Of a stretch of DNA of 64,000 nt, positions 35,053 through 44,571 are shown one piece after another. The translations under genes and the position numbers were made by a program. Within the stretch, counting starts at the first letter, position 1, and every line of letters starts with the position of its first letter. The stretch comes from Pseudoxanthomonas sacheonensis. GTDB lineage: Bacteria; Pseudomonadota; Gammaproteobacteria; Xanthomonadales; Xanthomonadaceae. The notes under the pieces were generated by a model that did not search any database, was not told the DNA's origin, and saw only the letters and a program-made list of their open reading frames with translations. Location of the stretch: NCBI RefSeq assembly GCF_010093305.1, contig NZ_PDWS01000006.1, positions 1 to 64,000 of the forward strand, in the 5' to 3' direction.

Positions 35053-35594
35053 TTGGCGGGTTCCTCGGTGGGCGGGGTAGCGGCGGGCGGGGCGCTGGCG
35101 TCGGTGCTGCTTGCATCGCCGGAGCCGGCCGGCTTGCCGCCGCCGCTGAACATGTATTTGCCGACCAGCTGCAGCAGGTCGACCGCGGGTTGGGTGTAGG
35201 CGATCTCTTCGCCGGGCTTCAGGACTTCCGGGTCGCCGCCGGGAGAGAGGCCAATGTAGTTCTCGCCCAACAAACCGCTGGTGAAGATGCCGGCCGAGGT
35301 ATCGGCGGGCAGGTCCTTGTATTCATTATTGATGTCGAGGGTGACCACCGAATCGAACTTCACCGGGTCCAGCGCGATCTTCGACACCTGGCCGATGACC
35401 ACGCCGCCGATCTTCACCGGCGCCTGCGGACGCAGCTGGCCCAGGTTGGTGAAGCGCGCGGTCAGCTCGTAGCTGCTGCTGCCGAAGCCGAACTTCTTGT
35501 TGGTCGAAGCAATCGCCAGCACCAGCAGCGAAGCCAGCGCCAGGACAAGGAAGGCGCCGACGGCGAATTCTAGACGGGGTCCACGGACGGCCAT
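35049..35594 (-). CDS. mlaD: MCE-domain protein MlaD
   Basis: 181-aa protein: N-terminal membrane helix (residues about 11-30) and one MCE domain (YELTARFTNLGQLRPQAPVKIGGVVIGQVSKIALD, SAGIFTSGLLGENYIGLSPGGDPE), then an Ala/Pro/Thr-rich tail of about 30 residues. Forms the hexameric lipid channel of MlaFEDB. Confidence 0.94.
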   Translation of the reverse strand: MAVRGPRLEFAVGAFLVLALASLLVLAIASTNKKFGFGSSSYELTARFTNLGQLRPQAPVKIGGVVIGQVSKIALDPVKFDSVVTLDINNEYKDLPADTSAGIFTSGLLGENYIGLSPGGDPEVLKPGEEIAYTQPAVDLLQLVGKYMFSGGGKPAGSGDASSTDASAPPAATPPTEEPAK

Positions 35595-35598
35595 GGCA

Positions 35599-36351
35599 TC
35601 AACTCCTGAACAACAAGGCGGAAAGAACGAAATTGAACATCAGCACCAGCAGCGAGGCGTTCACCACCGCGCGGGTGGTGGCCACCGAAGTGCCTTCGAT
35701 GGTGGGCTCGGCATGGAAGCCTTCGTAGGCGGCAACCAGGGCGCAGGTGCCGCCGAACACGGCCGACTTCAACAGGGCTACGCCGAAGTCGTCCCAGAAA
35801 TCGACGCTGTTGCTCAGCGCCGACCAGAACACGCCGTTGTCCAGTCCCAGTACGTGCACCGCTTCCAGGTAGCTGGCGCTGATGGCCAGGCTGCAGAAGA
35901 AGCCGGTCAGCAGCGGCACGGTCAGCACCGCGGCCCAGAAGCGCGGGGCCACGGCCTTGGCCACCGGGTCGATGGCCATCAGCTCCAGTGCCTTGATCTG
36001 GTCGGTGGCGCGCATCAGGCCCAGCTCGGCGGCGATCGAGGAGCCAGCGCGCCCGATGAACAGCAGGGCGGTCAGCACCGGGCCCAGTTCGCGGTACAGG
36101 GACAGCCCCAACAGCGTGGACAGGGCGTCGGAAGCGCCGAAAGTGGTCAGCGTGCGGTAGCCCTGCAGGGTCAGCACCAGGCCCACGAAGGCGCCGCCCA
36201 CGGCGATGATCGGCAGCGAACGCGCGCCTATTTTGTATATTTCGCGGGTAAGTTCGGCGAAAAAGTCCTTGGTCGGCTTCGAGGACCGGAGCACCGACAG
36301 GGTGAACAGGCCGGCGCGGCCGACGGAGCGGATGGAGGCGGCAAGGGGCAT
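35599..36351 (-). CDS. mlaE: Lipid ABC transporter permease MlaE
   Basis: 250-aa permease with about five helices: FVGLVLTLQGYRTLTTFGASDALSTLLGLSLYRELGPVLTALLFIGRAGSSIAAELGLMRATDQIKALELMAIDP is the MlaE signature. ATG 36351 is used because the frame upstream is repeat DNA. The gap to mlaF (205 bp) holds a type A repeat, unlike the compact spacing of the rest of the operon. Confidence 0.94.
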   Translation of the reverse strand: MPLAASIRSVGRAGLFTLSVLRSSKPTKDFFAELTREIYKIGARSLPIIAVGGAFVGLVLTLQGYRTLTTFGASDALSTLLGLSLYRELGPVLTALLFIGRAGSSIAAELGLMRATDQIKALELMAIDPVAKAVAPRFWAAVLTVPLLTGFFCSLAISASYLEAVHVLGLDNGVFWSALSNSVDFWDDFGVALLKSAVFGGTCALVAAYEGFHAEPTIEGTSVATTRAVVNASLLVLMFNFVLSALLFRS

Positions 36352-36395
36352 CAGTGCACCGTCCCGATCATCTGAACAGGCAGGCGCCCGGAACA

Positions 36396-36519
36396 GCCCC
36401 CTTTGAAAAAGGGGGCGACAAGACGCGACAGCGGCTTGTGGGGGATTTGCTCTTCGCGCGAAAAGCAAATCCCCCGTCGCCCGCTTCGCGGCCGCCCGCC
36501 CCCTTTTTCAAAGGGGGCA
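36396..36519. repeat. Type A dispersed repeat, copy 5 (inside mla operon)
   Basis: GCCCCCTTTGAAAAAGGGGGC, GGGGGATTTGCTCTTCGCG in the left arm; GCAAATCCCCCGTCGC and CCCCCTTTTTCAAAGGGGGC in the right arm. It lies between mlaF and mlaE, so it would be in the mla mRNA as a long hairpin. Confidence 0.92.
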
Positions 36520-36556
36520 AACCCCAGCGCGTCGCAGCGATGGAATTTCGACTTGT

Positions 36557-37345
36557 TCATGCCGCCTCCGTCCGTGGTGTCGCATCGAAGCCGATCGGCC
36601 CGTCCGGCTGCCCGCGCAGGAACTGCTGCACCAGCGGATCGGTGGTGGCTTCCAGTTCCGCCGGGGTGCCGGAGAACACGATGCCGCCGTTGGCGATCAC
36701 CACCGCCTGATCGGCGATGGGCAGGGTTTCGTGCACATGGTGGCTGACGATGATGCTGGTCAGGCCCAGGGTGTCGTTGAGGCGCTGGATCAGGCTCATG
36801 ATCACGCCGCTGGCTATCGGGTCCAGCCCGGTCAGGGGTTCGTCGTAGAGCATCAGCGGCGGGTCCAGCGCCAGTGCGCGTGCCAGCGCCACGCGCCGGG
36901 CCATGCCGCCGGAGAGTTCGCGCGGGTAGGCGTCGGCCGCCGCCCGCAGGCCCACGGCGTTGAGTTTGAAGGCGACCACGCGCTCGATCAGCGCCGCCGG
37001 CAATCGGGTGTGGGTACGCAGGGGCAGGGCGATGTTTTCGCCCACGCTCAGATCGGTCAGCAGGCCGTTGCCCTGCAGCAGCACGCCGATGCCCTTGCGC
37101 ATTTCCAGCAGGTGGCGGGTGCCGCGGGGCACCGGCTTGCCGAACACCTCCACCGTGCCCGCCGCAGGCGGCAGCTCGCCGGTCAGCGCCGCCAGCAAGG
37201 TGGATTTTCCGCTGCCCGACGGACCCAGCACCGCAGTGATGCTGCCGCGCGGCACCGACAGGTCGATGTCGCGCAGGATGGTGCGCCCGCCCCGGTCTAG
37301 CCGGGTGTTGGACAGGCGCACTGCGGGCGAATCGGGGGAGGTCAT
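36557..37345 (-). CDS. mlaF: Lipid ABC transporter ATP-binding protein MlaF
   Basis: 262-aa ATPase: Walker A GPSGSGKST, GVLLQGNGLLTDLSVGENIALPL (Q-loop), signature LSGGMARRVALARAL, Walker B LMLYDEPLTGLDP, H-loop VSHHVHE. Powers lipid transport by MlaE/MlaD. First gene of the operon as transcribed. Start at MTSPDSPAVRL; an ATG four codons earlier is also possible. Confidence 0.94.
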   Translation of the reverse strand: MTSPDSPAVRLSNTRLDRGGRTILRDIDLSVPRGSITAVLGPSGSGKSTLLAALTGELPPAAGTVEVFGKPVPRGTRHLLEMRKGIGVLLQGNGLLTDLSVGENIALPLRTHTRLPAALIERVVAFKLNAVGLRAAADAYPRELSGGMARRVALARALALDPPLMLYDEPLTGLDPIASGVIMSLIQRLNDTLGLTSIIVSHHVHETLPIADQAVVIANGGIVFSGTPAELEATTDPLVQQFLRGQPDGPIGFDATPRTEAA

Positions 37346-37525
37346 CGGCACGGGCAACTCCGGAACAGCCGTGAAGCATCAGGGTAGATGGCTGAACAAT
37401 AGTGCACTGTCCAGTTTCATTTTTTGCATTTTTTGCCGTGCAGGCAATGGCAGGCCGGGCGCCGCCGCACCCGGCGCGCAGGCATGGTCGCGGCAGATGC
37501 GACCGCTCTACGGCAAGATGACGGC

Positions 37526-40500
37526 ATGCCCGAACGCCCGCAGGCCGATTTCCGCCTTTACCCTTCCAACGATCTGGACGTGCTGGCCGGCGTGCTGGGC
37601 GAGCTGTTGCGCGCGCCCGGCGATGGCGACTGGTGGCGCGAGGAATGGGTGCTGGTGCCGCAGTTCTCCATGCGCCGCTGGCTGCAGCAGTCGCTGGCCG
37701 AGCGGCTGGGCATCTGCACCAACGTGCGTTTCGTGACCCCGGGCGAGTTCGTCGAGCATGCGCTGGAGGCCAACCTGGGCGCCGCGCCGCCCGCCGACCG
37801 GCTGATGCCCGAAGTCCTGCGCTGGCATCTGCTGCGCGAGCTGGAAACGAACCCGCCCCGGGAATTCGCAGGCTTCCTTTCTGGCGTGGACCCCAGACGC
37901 AGCTGGTCGCTGGCCGTTTCGCTGGCCGATACTTTCGAGAAATACCAGGCGTGGCGCCGCGAGGATCTGCTGGGTTGGGAACGCCGTGCGCCGCGCGATG
38001 ATGCGCAGGCGCAACTGTGGAAAAAAATCGGCAGTGGGCGCGCACACCGTGCGCGCCGCATCGGCGAGTATCTGCAACGGTTCGGCGGCCAGGGTGGCCA
38101 AGCGCCCGCCGGATTGCCGGCAAGGCTGTTCGTGTTCGCCTGCCAGAACATCTCGCCCGACGTGCTGCAGGTCGTCGCCAGCCAGGCGCGCGCGGGCCTT
38201 CAGCATTTCTTCCTGCATACGCCGTCGCGCGCCTATTGGGGCGACTTGAACCGATGGGCAGCCGACTACCGTCCCGACCAGGACGACCGCTTCGGCGGCG
38301 AGAATCCTCTGCTGGCCGCGTGGGGCCAGGCCGGCCGCGATTTCATCGCCGCCCTGGGCGGCGGAGAAACCGTGCGCGCCCGTTTCGAAACGCCCGCCTT
38401 CACCCAGCCGCTTGCCTACACGCTGCTCGGCCGCCTGCAGCAGGATGTGTTGGAAAACAGGGCGCCGCTCGCCGATGCCGCCGCCGGCGAGTCCTGGCCC
38501 CGCCAGCGCGTCGATACCGCCGACGTCAGCCTGCAATTCCACGCCTGCCATACCCGCCTGCGCGAAGTGCAGGTGATGCACGATCAGCTGCGCGCCCTGC
38601 TGGAAGAAAAAGCCTCGCCCGGCCGCGAGCGCATCGACCCGCGCGATATCGCCGTGCTGATGCCGGACGTGGACGCCTACGCGCCGCATGTGGAAGCCGT
38701 GTTCGGCGGCGCGCTGGGAACCCCGCGCGAAATTCCCTACACCATCGCCGATACCAGTCCGCTGGCCAGCGCGGCGATCGCCGAAGCCTTCCTGCGCCTG
38801 CTCAGACTGCCGATGCAGCCGCTGACGCTGACCGACGTGATCGACCTGCTGGCGGTGCCGGCGCTGGCCGAACGCTTCGACGTGGACGACGCCGACCGCG
38901 CGCGCCTGCAGGACTGGCTGCAGGCCAGCGGCGCGCGCTGGGGCCTGGATGGCGCCGACCGCGAACGCCACAACGCCAGTGGGGAAAGCGCCTACACCTT
39001 CGAATTCGCACTGGATCGCTTGCTGCTGGGCATGGCCAGCGGCGCGGACGACATGATCGCCGGCGTCGCGCCGTGGCCGGAACTGGAAGGGCAGTCCACG
39101 CAATCGCTGGATGCGCTGGTGCGGCTGCTGGCCGCATTGCGCAGCTTCGGCACGCGCCTGCAGGGGCCGCATGCACCGGGCGAATGGTCCGAACTGCTGG
39201 CGGAGATGATCGCCGCGCTATTCGCCGCCGAGCCGCGCGATCCTTCCGAGCGCGCGGTGCTGGAGCGCCTGCACCAGGCGGTGGCCGACTTCGCCGATAG
39301 CGCGCACCTGGCCGCGTTCGAGCAACCGGTGGCGCACAGCGTCGCCCTGGATCACTTCCAGGCCGAACTGGCCAGCAGCGATGCGCGCGCGCCGTTCCTG
39401 TCCGGCGGGGTGTGCTTCGGCAAGATGGTGCCGATGCGCTTGATCCCGTTCCGCGTGATCTGCCTGTTGGGCATGGAGGAAGCGGCGTTCCCCGCACGCG
39501 ACGGGCGCGATCCGGTCAACCGCATCAACCAGGCGCTGGACAGCGCGCAGCGCCGCGTCGGCGATCCTTCACGGCGGGATGCGGACCGTTATCTGTTCCT
39601 GCAGCTGTTCTCGTCCGCCAGCCGTGTTTTCTACCTCAGCTGGATAGGCATGGACGCGCGCGACGGCAGCAAGCGCGAACCTTCGATGCTGGTTTCCGAG
39701 CTTCTCGACGTTGCGGCGCGTTATCACCAGGGCGAAGCCGGGCAAGCCGATGGGGAACCGGTACGCGAGCGATTGATCGTGCGGCATGCATTGCAGCCGT
39801 TCTCGCCTGCGGCGTTCGGTGCGGCGTTGCCGGAGGAAAGGCAGGGCGATGCGCGCCGTTTCAGCTACGACGCGCGCTGGCATCCGGCGGCGGATGCGGC
39901 CATCGGCAGCGACGAGCGCGAAGTCTTCGCGCCCGCGCGCCCGCTTCGCCAGCAAGAACCGGAAACCATCGTCTCGCTCGCGCAGCTGCGCGGTGCGCTG
40001 ATGCGGCCGCACGAGTTCTATTTGCAGCAAGGCGTGGGTCTGCGCCTGCCGGAAGAAGAAGCGGCGCTGGAAGAACACGAGCCGTTCGGCACGCCAGACG
40101 CGCTGGCGCGGTACGGTTTGCGCCAGCGCGTTTTCGACACCTGGTGCGAATCGGGCCAGGCGCCGGATCTGCAATCGCTGCAATCGCAACTGCTCGCGCG
40201 TGGCCTGCTTGCGCCGGGCGCCGATGGGATGGCGGTGCTGCAAGGGGTGATCGAGGAAGTGGCGCCGTTCGCCGAAGCTGCGGTGCAGGCCGGCTTCGCA
40301 GGCCCCAGCGAGTCGATGCCGTTCGAGTTGCCGCTACCGCAAGGCATGCTGATGGGCGCGCTGGATCGCATCTATCCGCAAGGCGTGCATTCGCAAGGCG
40401 TGCGTTTGCAAGGTGTGTTCCGCGCCGTGCTCAATCCCAATGGGCGGCATGGCGGCCACGCGTTGAGGCATGGGCTCGACTGGCTGGTCGCTTCCGTGCA

Positions 40501-40933
40501 CGGACTGCCGCTGTACGAACTGTCCGCAGAAAAGAAAGGCGCGACGCCGCAGATATTGGTGCGGGCTCCCTTGCCGCCGGATGACGCGCGCCGGGCATTG
40601 TCTTCGCTGCAGGCATTGCGTGGTTACGGCATGGGGCGGCCTTTGTGCTTCCTTCCCAAGAGCGGTTATGCCTGGTGGCTGACCGCGCAGGTCGATCCCG
40701 GCAAGGCGTTGGCCGAAGCGCAGAAAGTGTGGGGCGGTGGCGACGACGACTTCGGCGGGCCGGGCGAAGCGCAGGCCGCGACCCTCCTGGCCCTGCGTGG
40801 ACGCGATCCTTTCCTGGATGGCGATGCGGATTCCCTCGATGCGTTCGAACTGCTGTCGCATCTGATCTTCAGCGCGGTCGAGCGCGGCGAAGCCTTCGAC
40901 GCGAAAGCTCTGACAGGAGCGAGGCTGTCATGA
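37526..40933 (+). CDS. recC: Exodeoxyribonuclease V gamma subunit
   Basis: 1135-aa RecC of the RecBCD helicase-nuclease that repairs double-strand ends. N-terminus FRLYPSNDLDVLAGVLGELL; QFSMRRWLQQSLAERLGICTNVRFVTPGEFVEHAL is the RecC signature; helicase-like MKHxx-type regions and VCFGKMVPMRLIPFRVICLLGMEEAAFPARDGRDPVNRI in the second half. ATG 37526 is chosen because homology starts at PERPQADFRLYPSND. Its stop overlaps recB (ATGA). Confidence 0.95.
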   Translation: MPERPQADFRLYPSNDLDVLAGVLGELLRAPGDGDWWREEWVLVPQFSMRRWLQQSLAERLGICTNVRFVTPGEFVEHALEANLGAAPPADRLMPEVLRWHLLRELETNPPREFAGFLSGVDPRRSWSLAVSLADTFEKYQAWRREDLLGWERRAPRDDAQAQLWKKIGSGRAHRARRIGEYLQRFGGQGGQAPAGLPARLFVFACQNISPDVLQVVASQARAGLQHFFLHTPSRAYWGDLNRWAADYRPDQDDRFGGENPLLAAWGQAGRDFIAALGGGETVRARFETPAFTQPLAYTLLGRLQQDVLENRAPLADAAAGESWPRQRVDTADVSLQFHACHTRLREVQVMHDQLRALLEEKASPGRERIDPRDIAVLMPDVDAYAPHVEAVFGGALGTPREIPYTIADTSPLASAAIAEAFLRLLRLPMQPLTLTDVIDLLAVPALAERFDVDDADRARLQDWLQASGARWGLDGADRERHNASGESAYTFEFALDRLLLGMASGADDMIAGVAPWPELEGQSTQSLDALVRLLAALRSFGTRLQGPHAPGEWSELLAEMIAALFAAEPRDPSERAVLERLHQAVADFADSAHLAAFEQPVAHSVALDHFQAELASSDARAPFLSGGVCFGKMVPMRLIPFRVICLLGMEEAAFPARDGRDPVNRINQALDSAQRRVGDPSRRDADRYLFLQLFSSASRVFYLSWIGMDARDGSKREPSMLVSELLDVAARYHQGEAGQADGEPVRERLIVRHALQPFSPAAFGAALPEERQGDARRFSYDARWHPAADAAIGSDEREVFAPARPLRQQEPETIVSLAQLRGALMRPHEFYLQQGVGLRLPEEEAALEEHEPFGTPDALARYGLRQRVFDTWCESGQAPDLQSLQSQLLARGLLAPGADGMAVLQGVIEEVAPFAEAAVQAGFAGPSESMPFELPLPQGMLMGALDRIYPQGVHSQGVRLQGVFRAVLNPNGRHGGHALRHGLDWLVASVHGLPLYELSAEKKGATPQILVRAPLPPDDARRALSSLQALRGYGMGRPLCFLPKSGYAWWLTAQVDPGKALAEAQKVWGGGDDDFGGPGEAQAATLLALRGRDPFLDGDADSLDAFELLSHLIFSAVERGEAFDAKALTGARLS

Positions 40934-43900
40934 GCGACGCGGTCTTCGACATCGACCTGCACCAGCGCAACCTGATCGAAGCCAGCGCCGGTACCGGCAA
41001 GACCTACGCGCTGGCCGGCCTGTTCGCGCGCGCGGTGATCGCCGAGCGGTTGCGGGTGCCGCAGATCCTGGCGGTGACCTATACCGTCGCCGCCACCCAG
41101 GAACTGCACGAACGCGTGCGCCTGCGTCTGCAGCAGGCGCTCGATCTCGCCCATGCCTGGCGCGAGGGCGACGGCGAAACCCAGGAAGGCGACGCTGCGG
41201 AGACGGCGATGCTCCGCCGCTTGCTCCATCGGTCGCTCACGGCCGAACCGCGCGAATCGTTGCCCGCGCTGCGCCAGCGGCTTGCGCGCGCGCTGCGCGA
41301 AATGGACCTGGCGGCCATCGCCACCATCCACGGCTTCTGCCAGCGCGTGCTGCGCGAGCATGCGCTGGACACGCGGCAACCGCTGATCGCTTCGGAACTG
41401 GAAACCGGCAGCGCCGCGCATCGCGAAAAACTGGCGGCGGATCTGTGGCGCGCCTTCTCGCGGGACCAGGAAGGCGCGGCTTTCCTGCGCCGCCGGTTCG
41501 GACGCCTGGAAGATCTGGCCCGGCGCCTGCGCTATCTACTCGCGCCCGAGCCGCTGCTTCCGCCCGCCCCGCAGGCGTTGGCCGACCCGCGGCCGCAACT
41601 CATGCAAGCATGGGCACAGGTCTGCCACCTGTTCACCCTGCACGGAGAATCGGCCTGCGGGAAAATCGACGAAGCCATCGCCGACTCCGTGCTCAATGCC
41701 AGCCAGTACAAGGCCGAGCATGCTTCTTCGCTGCGGCGCTGGCTGCAATCCGTTACGCGCTCGCCGTCGCCCCCGCTCGAGCTGCATCCCAAGTTGCACA
41801 AGTTCATCCCCGCCGCACTCGAGAAAGGCACGCTCAAGGCCAAGGCCGGACGCACTCCGCAATCGCCCTTGTTCGATGGCTTCCAGCCGCTGGTCGATGC
41901 GGTGGCTGCCGTCGAGCTTTGGCGCGAGGCGCACGACTTGCAGCAGCTGCATTCGCTTCGGGACGAGGCGGTGCGGCGCGAGCGCGCTCGCAAGCAGGCT
42001 TTCAACGTACGCGACTACGACGACCTGATCGGAGAATTGCACGAGGCGGTGGCCAACGACCCGGGAACGCTGGCCGGCGCATTGCGCAAACAGTTCCCCT
42101 GCGTGCTGGTCGACGAATTCCAGGACACCGACGCACGCCAGTGGGAAATCTTCTCGCGGCTGTTCGGCGAGGGAAGCCTGATCCTGGTCGGCGATCCCAA
42201 GCAGGCGATCTACCGCTTCCGTGGCGGCGACGTGAACACCTACGTGAAAGCGGCGGACACCGCACAGCGCGAAAGCGCGCTGGACCGGAACTTCCGTTCG
42301 CGGCCCTGCGTGATCGATGCGCTCAACACCCTGTTCCAGTCGATGCCGGAAGGCGCATTGGGCGAGGGCATCGCTTTCCTGCCCACCGAAGCGGGCGGCA
42401 AGGCCGGCGATGCCGATTTCCTGATGGACGGCCTGCCCGCCCCCGCGATCCATTTCCATGCGATCCCCGCCGCGGAAAGCGGCAAGGACTACACCAAGCC
42501 CGTCTCGGTGCGCATGGCCGCCGAACTCTGCGCCGGCGACATTCTGCAACGGCTGCAGCCCTCCCATGGATCGCCGTTGTCGATAAAGGATCGGCGCACG
42601 CAAACGATTAGGCCACTGCAACCGCGCGATTTCGCCGTGCTGGTGCGCGACCATCGCCAGGCCGCCGAGATCCGGCACGCGTTGTCGGTGCGCGGCGTGC
42701 CGGCGGTCGCTTCGGGCAAGGAAAGCCTGTACCAGAGCGAGGAAGCGCAGGACTTGCTGACCTTGCTGCTGGCGCTGCGTTCGCCCGGCGACGAACGCCG
42801 TCTGCGCGCCATGCTGGCGACGCCGTTGCTGGGATGGGACGCGCAACGCATCGTCGCGCTGGACATGGAGGCGCGCGATCGGTGCGGCGAAGAGCTCGTC
42901 GCCAGCGACGTCTCCGCGTCGGGTACTACGGGGCAGGCCTTGCGGCAATGGCAGCAGGACCTGGTGGCCTGGCGCACGCGCTGGGAGCGGCACGGCCCGC
43001 AGGCGATGCTGGCCGAAGTGCTGGCCGCCAACGCCGAGCGCCTGCTGCGACAGGCTGGCGGCGAGCGGCGCCTGACCAACTACCTGCAGCTGGGCGAATT
43101 GATGCAGTCCGCATCGGGGCGCAATCTGGGTACACAAGGCCAGCTGGATGCGCTGCGTCACGATATCGTGCACGCCGATGGCGAGAACGAAGCGCAGCAG
43201 CCGCGTCTGGAATCCGATGCCGGCCGCGTGCAGATCCTCACCCTGCACAAGAGCAAAGGCCTGGAGTTTCCGCTGGTGTACCTGCCCTTCGCGGGTATCG
43301 GCCGGCAGGAAAGAATCAACGGGCTGGCCATGTACACCGATGAAGGCGGGCGGCGCGTGCGCCAATGGGAAACCGCCCAGCTCTTCGACGGCGCGCCTGC
43401 CTGGGCCGACGCAAGGCGGCTGCATCTGAAAGAAGAAGCGGCCGAGGATATGCGCCTGCTGTACGTCGGCCTGACCCGCGCCAGCGAGGCGTTGTGGGTG
43501 TGCTGCGGTCCGCTGTCCCAGCATGGCAATGCGTCGTTGAATCGGCTGATGGGCGCCGCTGCGCCTACCCCGGAACTGAGAGCGAGGCTAGGCGACAAAG
43601 CGGCTTTCAGCGAAGGCTTTCCACCCGTGGGCAAGCCTGCGCGGCTGTCGCCGCTGTCCTCCGAACGCGTGCCCCAGCCACGCATCGCGCAACGCCGGCT
43701 GCATCGCGACTGGTGGATCCACAGCTTCAGCCAGCTGCACAAACAGCAGTCGCACGGCGCCAGCGCGATGATCGAAACGCTGCCCGCAGACGACGAAGCG
43801 CCGCTGGCTTCCCTTGGGCCTTCGCGCCCGCGCCAGTTCTTCGGCTCGCGCTTCGGCAACGTGCTGCATCATGCCCTGGAGCATGTCGACTTCGCCGCAT

Positions 43901-44571
43901 GGCGCGATCACGGCGGCGAATGGCCGCCGGTTTCGCAGGAACGTTTCCTTATCGATGCGCTCAACAGCCAAGGCTATCCGCAACGCATGCACGAAGCCGG
44001 CATCCGCGAACTGGCGCCGCTGGTCGCCCGCACGCTCAACGCCGCGTTGCCCGAAGGCGTGCGCCTGTGCGATCTGCCGGCGGAAGCGCGCCTGGTCGAA
44101 CTGGAATTCCATTTGGCTTTGCGCGGCGCCACCAGCCATGCCTTCCTTGAGCTGCTGCACCGCCACGGCGTGGCCCTGGACCGCAACGACTTCGGCGTAT
44201 GGACCCAGCTCAGCGGCCTGATGAACGGCAAGATCGACCTGACCTATCGTCATGGCGGACGCGTCTACGTGATGGACTACAAGTCCAACGATCTGCCGGC
44301 CTACGACGCAGCCGCGCTTTCCCACACCATGGCGTCGAGCGAGTACGACCTGCAGGCCTTGCTCTACACCCTGGCGGTGCACCGCTGGATGCGGTTGCGG
44401 GTGGGGCCGTCCTACGACTACGACCGCGATTTCGGCGGCGTGCGCTATGTGTTCTGCCGCGGCCTGGATGCCGCCGATCCGGCGCAGGGTATGTTCGTGC
44501 CGCGCTTCGCGCGCGAGCTGGTCGAAGCGGTGGATGCGTTGCTGGTGTCGCCGATGGAGCAGGCGGCATGA
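40930..44571 (+). CDS. recB: Exodeoxyribonuclease V beta subunit
   Basis: 1213-aa helicase-nuclease. UvrD-like motor with Walker A IEASAGTGKTYALAGLFARAV, motif II VLVDEFQDTDARQWEIF, motif III LVGDPKQAIYRFRGGDVNTY, motif V/VI LTLHKSKGLEFPLVYLPF and MRLLYVGLTRASEALWV; C-terminal nuclease with LMNGKIDLTYRHGGRVYVMDYKSNDLP and a QALLYTLAVHRW segment. Overlaps both neighbours by 4 bp, so the three subunits are translationally coupled. Confidence 0.96.
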   Translation: MSDAVFDIDLHQRNLIEASAGTGKTYALAGLFARAVIAERLRVPQILAVTYTVAATQELHERVRLRLQQALDLAHAWREGDGETQEGDAAETAMLRRLLHRSLTAEPRESLPALRQRLARALREMDLAAIATIHGFCQRVLREHALDTRQPLIASELETGSAAHREKLAADLWRAFSRDQEGAAFLRRRFGRLEDLARRLRYLLAPEPLLPPAPQALADPRPQLMQAWAQVCHLFTLHGESACGKIDEAIADSVLNASQYKAEHASSLRRWLQSVTRSPSPPLELHPKLHKFIPAALEKGTLKAKAGRTPQSPLFDGFQPLVDAVAAVELWREAHDLQQLHSLRDEAVRRERARKQAFNVRDYDDLIGELHEAVANDPGTLAGALRKQFPCVLVDEFQDTDARQWEIFSRLFGEGSLILVGDPKQAIYRFRGGDVNTYVKAADTAQRESALDRNFRSRPCVIDALNTLFQSMPEGALGEGIAFLPTEAGGKAGDADFLMDGLPAPAIHFHAIPAAESGKDYTKPVSVRMAAELCAGDILQRLQPSHGSPLSIKDRRTQTIRPLQPRDFAVLVRDHRQAAEIRHALSVRGVPAVASGKESLYQSEEAQDLLTLLLALRSPGDERRLRAMLATPLLGWDAQRIVALDMEARDRCGEELVASDVSASGTTGQALRQWQQDLVAWRTRWERHGPQAMLAEVLAANAERLLRQAGGERRLTNYLQLGELMQSASGRNLGTQGQLDALRHDIVHADGENEAQQPRLESDAGRVQILTLHKSKGLEFPLVYLPFAGIGRQERINGLAMYTDEGGRRVRQWETAQLFDGAPAWADARRLHLKEEAAEDMRLLYVGLTRASEALWVCCGPLSQHGNASLNRLMGAAAPTPELRARLGDKAAFSEGFPPVGKPARLSPLSSERVPQPRIAQRRLHRDWWIHSFSQLHKQQSHGASAMIETLPADDEAPLASLGPSRPRQFFGSRFGNVLHHALEHVDFAAWRDHGGEWPPVSQERFLIDALNSQGYPQRMHEAGIRELAPLVARTLNAALPEGVRLCDLPAEARLVELEFHLALRGATSHAFLELLHRHGVALDRNDFGVWTQLSGLMNGKIDLTYRHGGRVYVMDYKSNDLPAYDAAALSHTMASSEYDLQALLYTLAVHRWMRLRVGPSYDYDRDFGGVRYVFCRGLDAADPAQGMFVPRFARELVEAVDALLVSPMEQAA

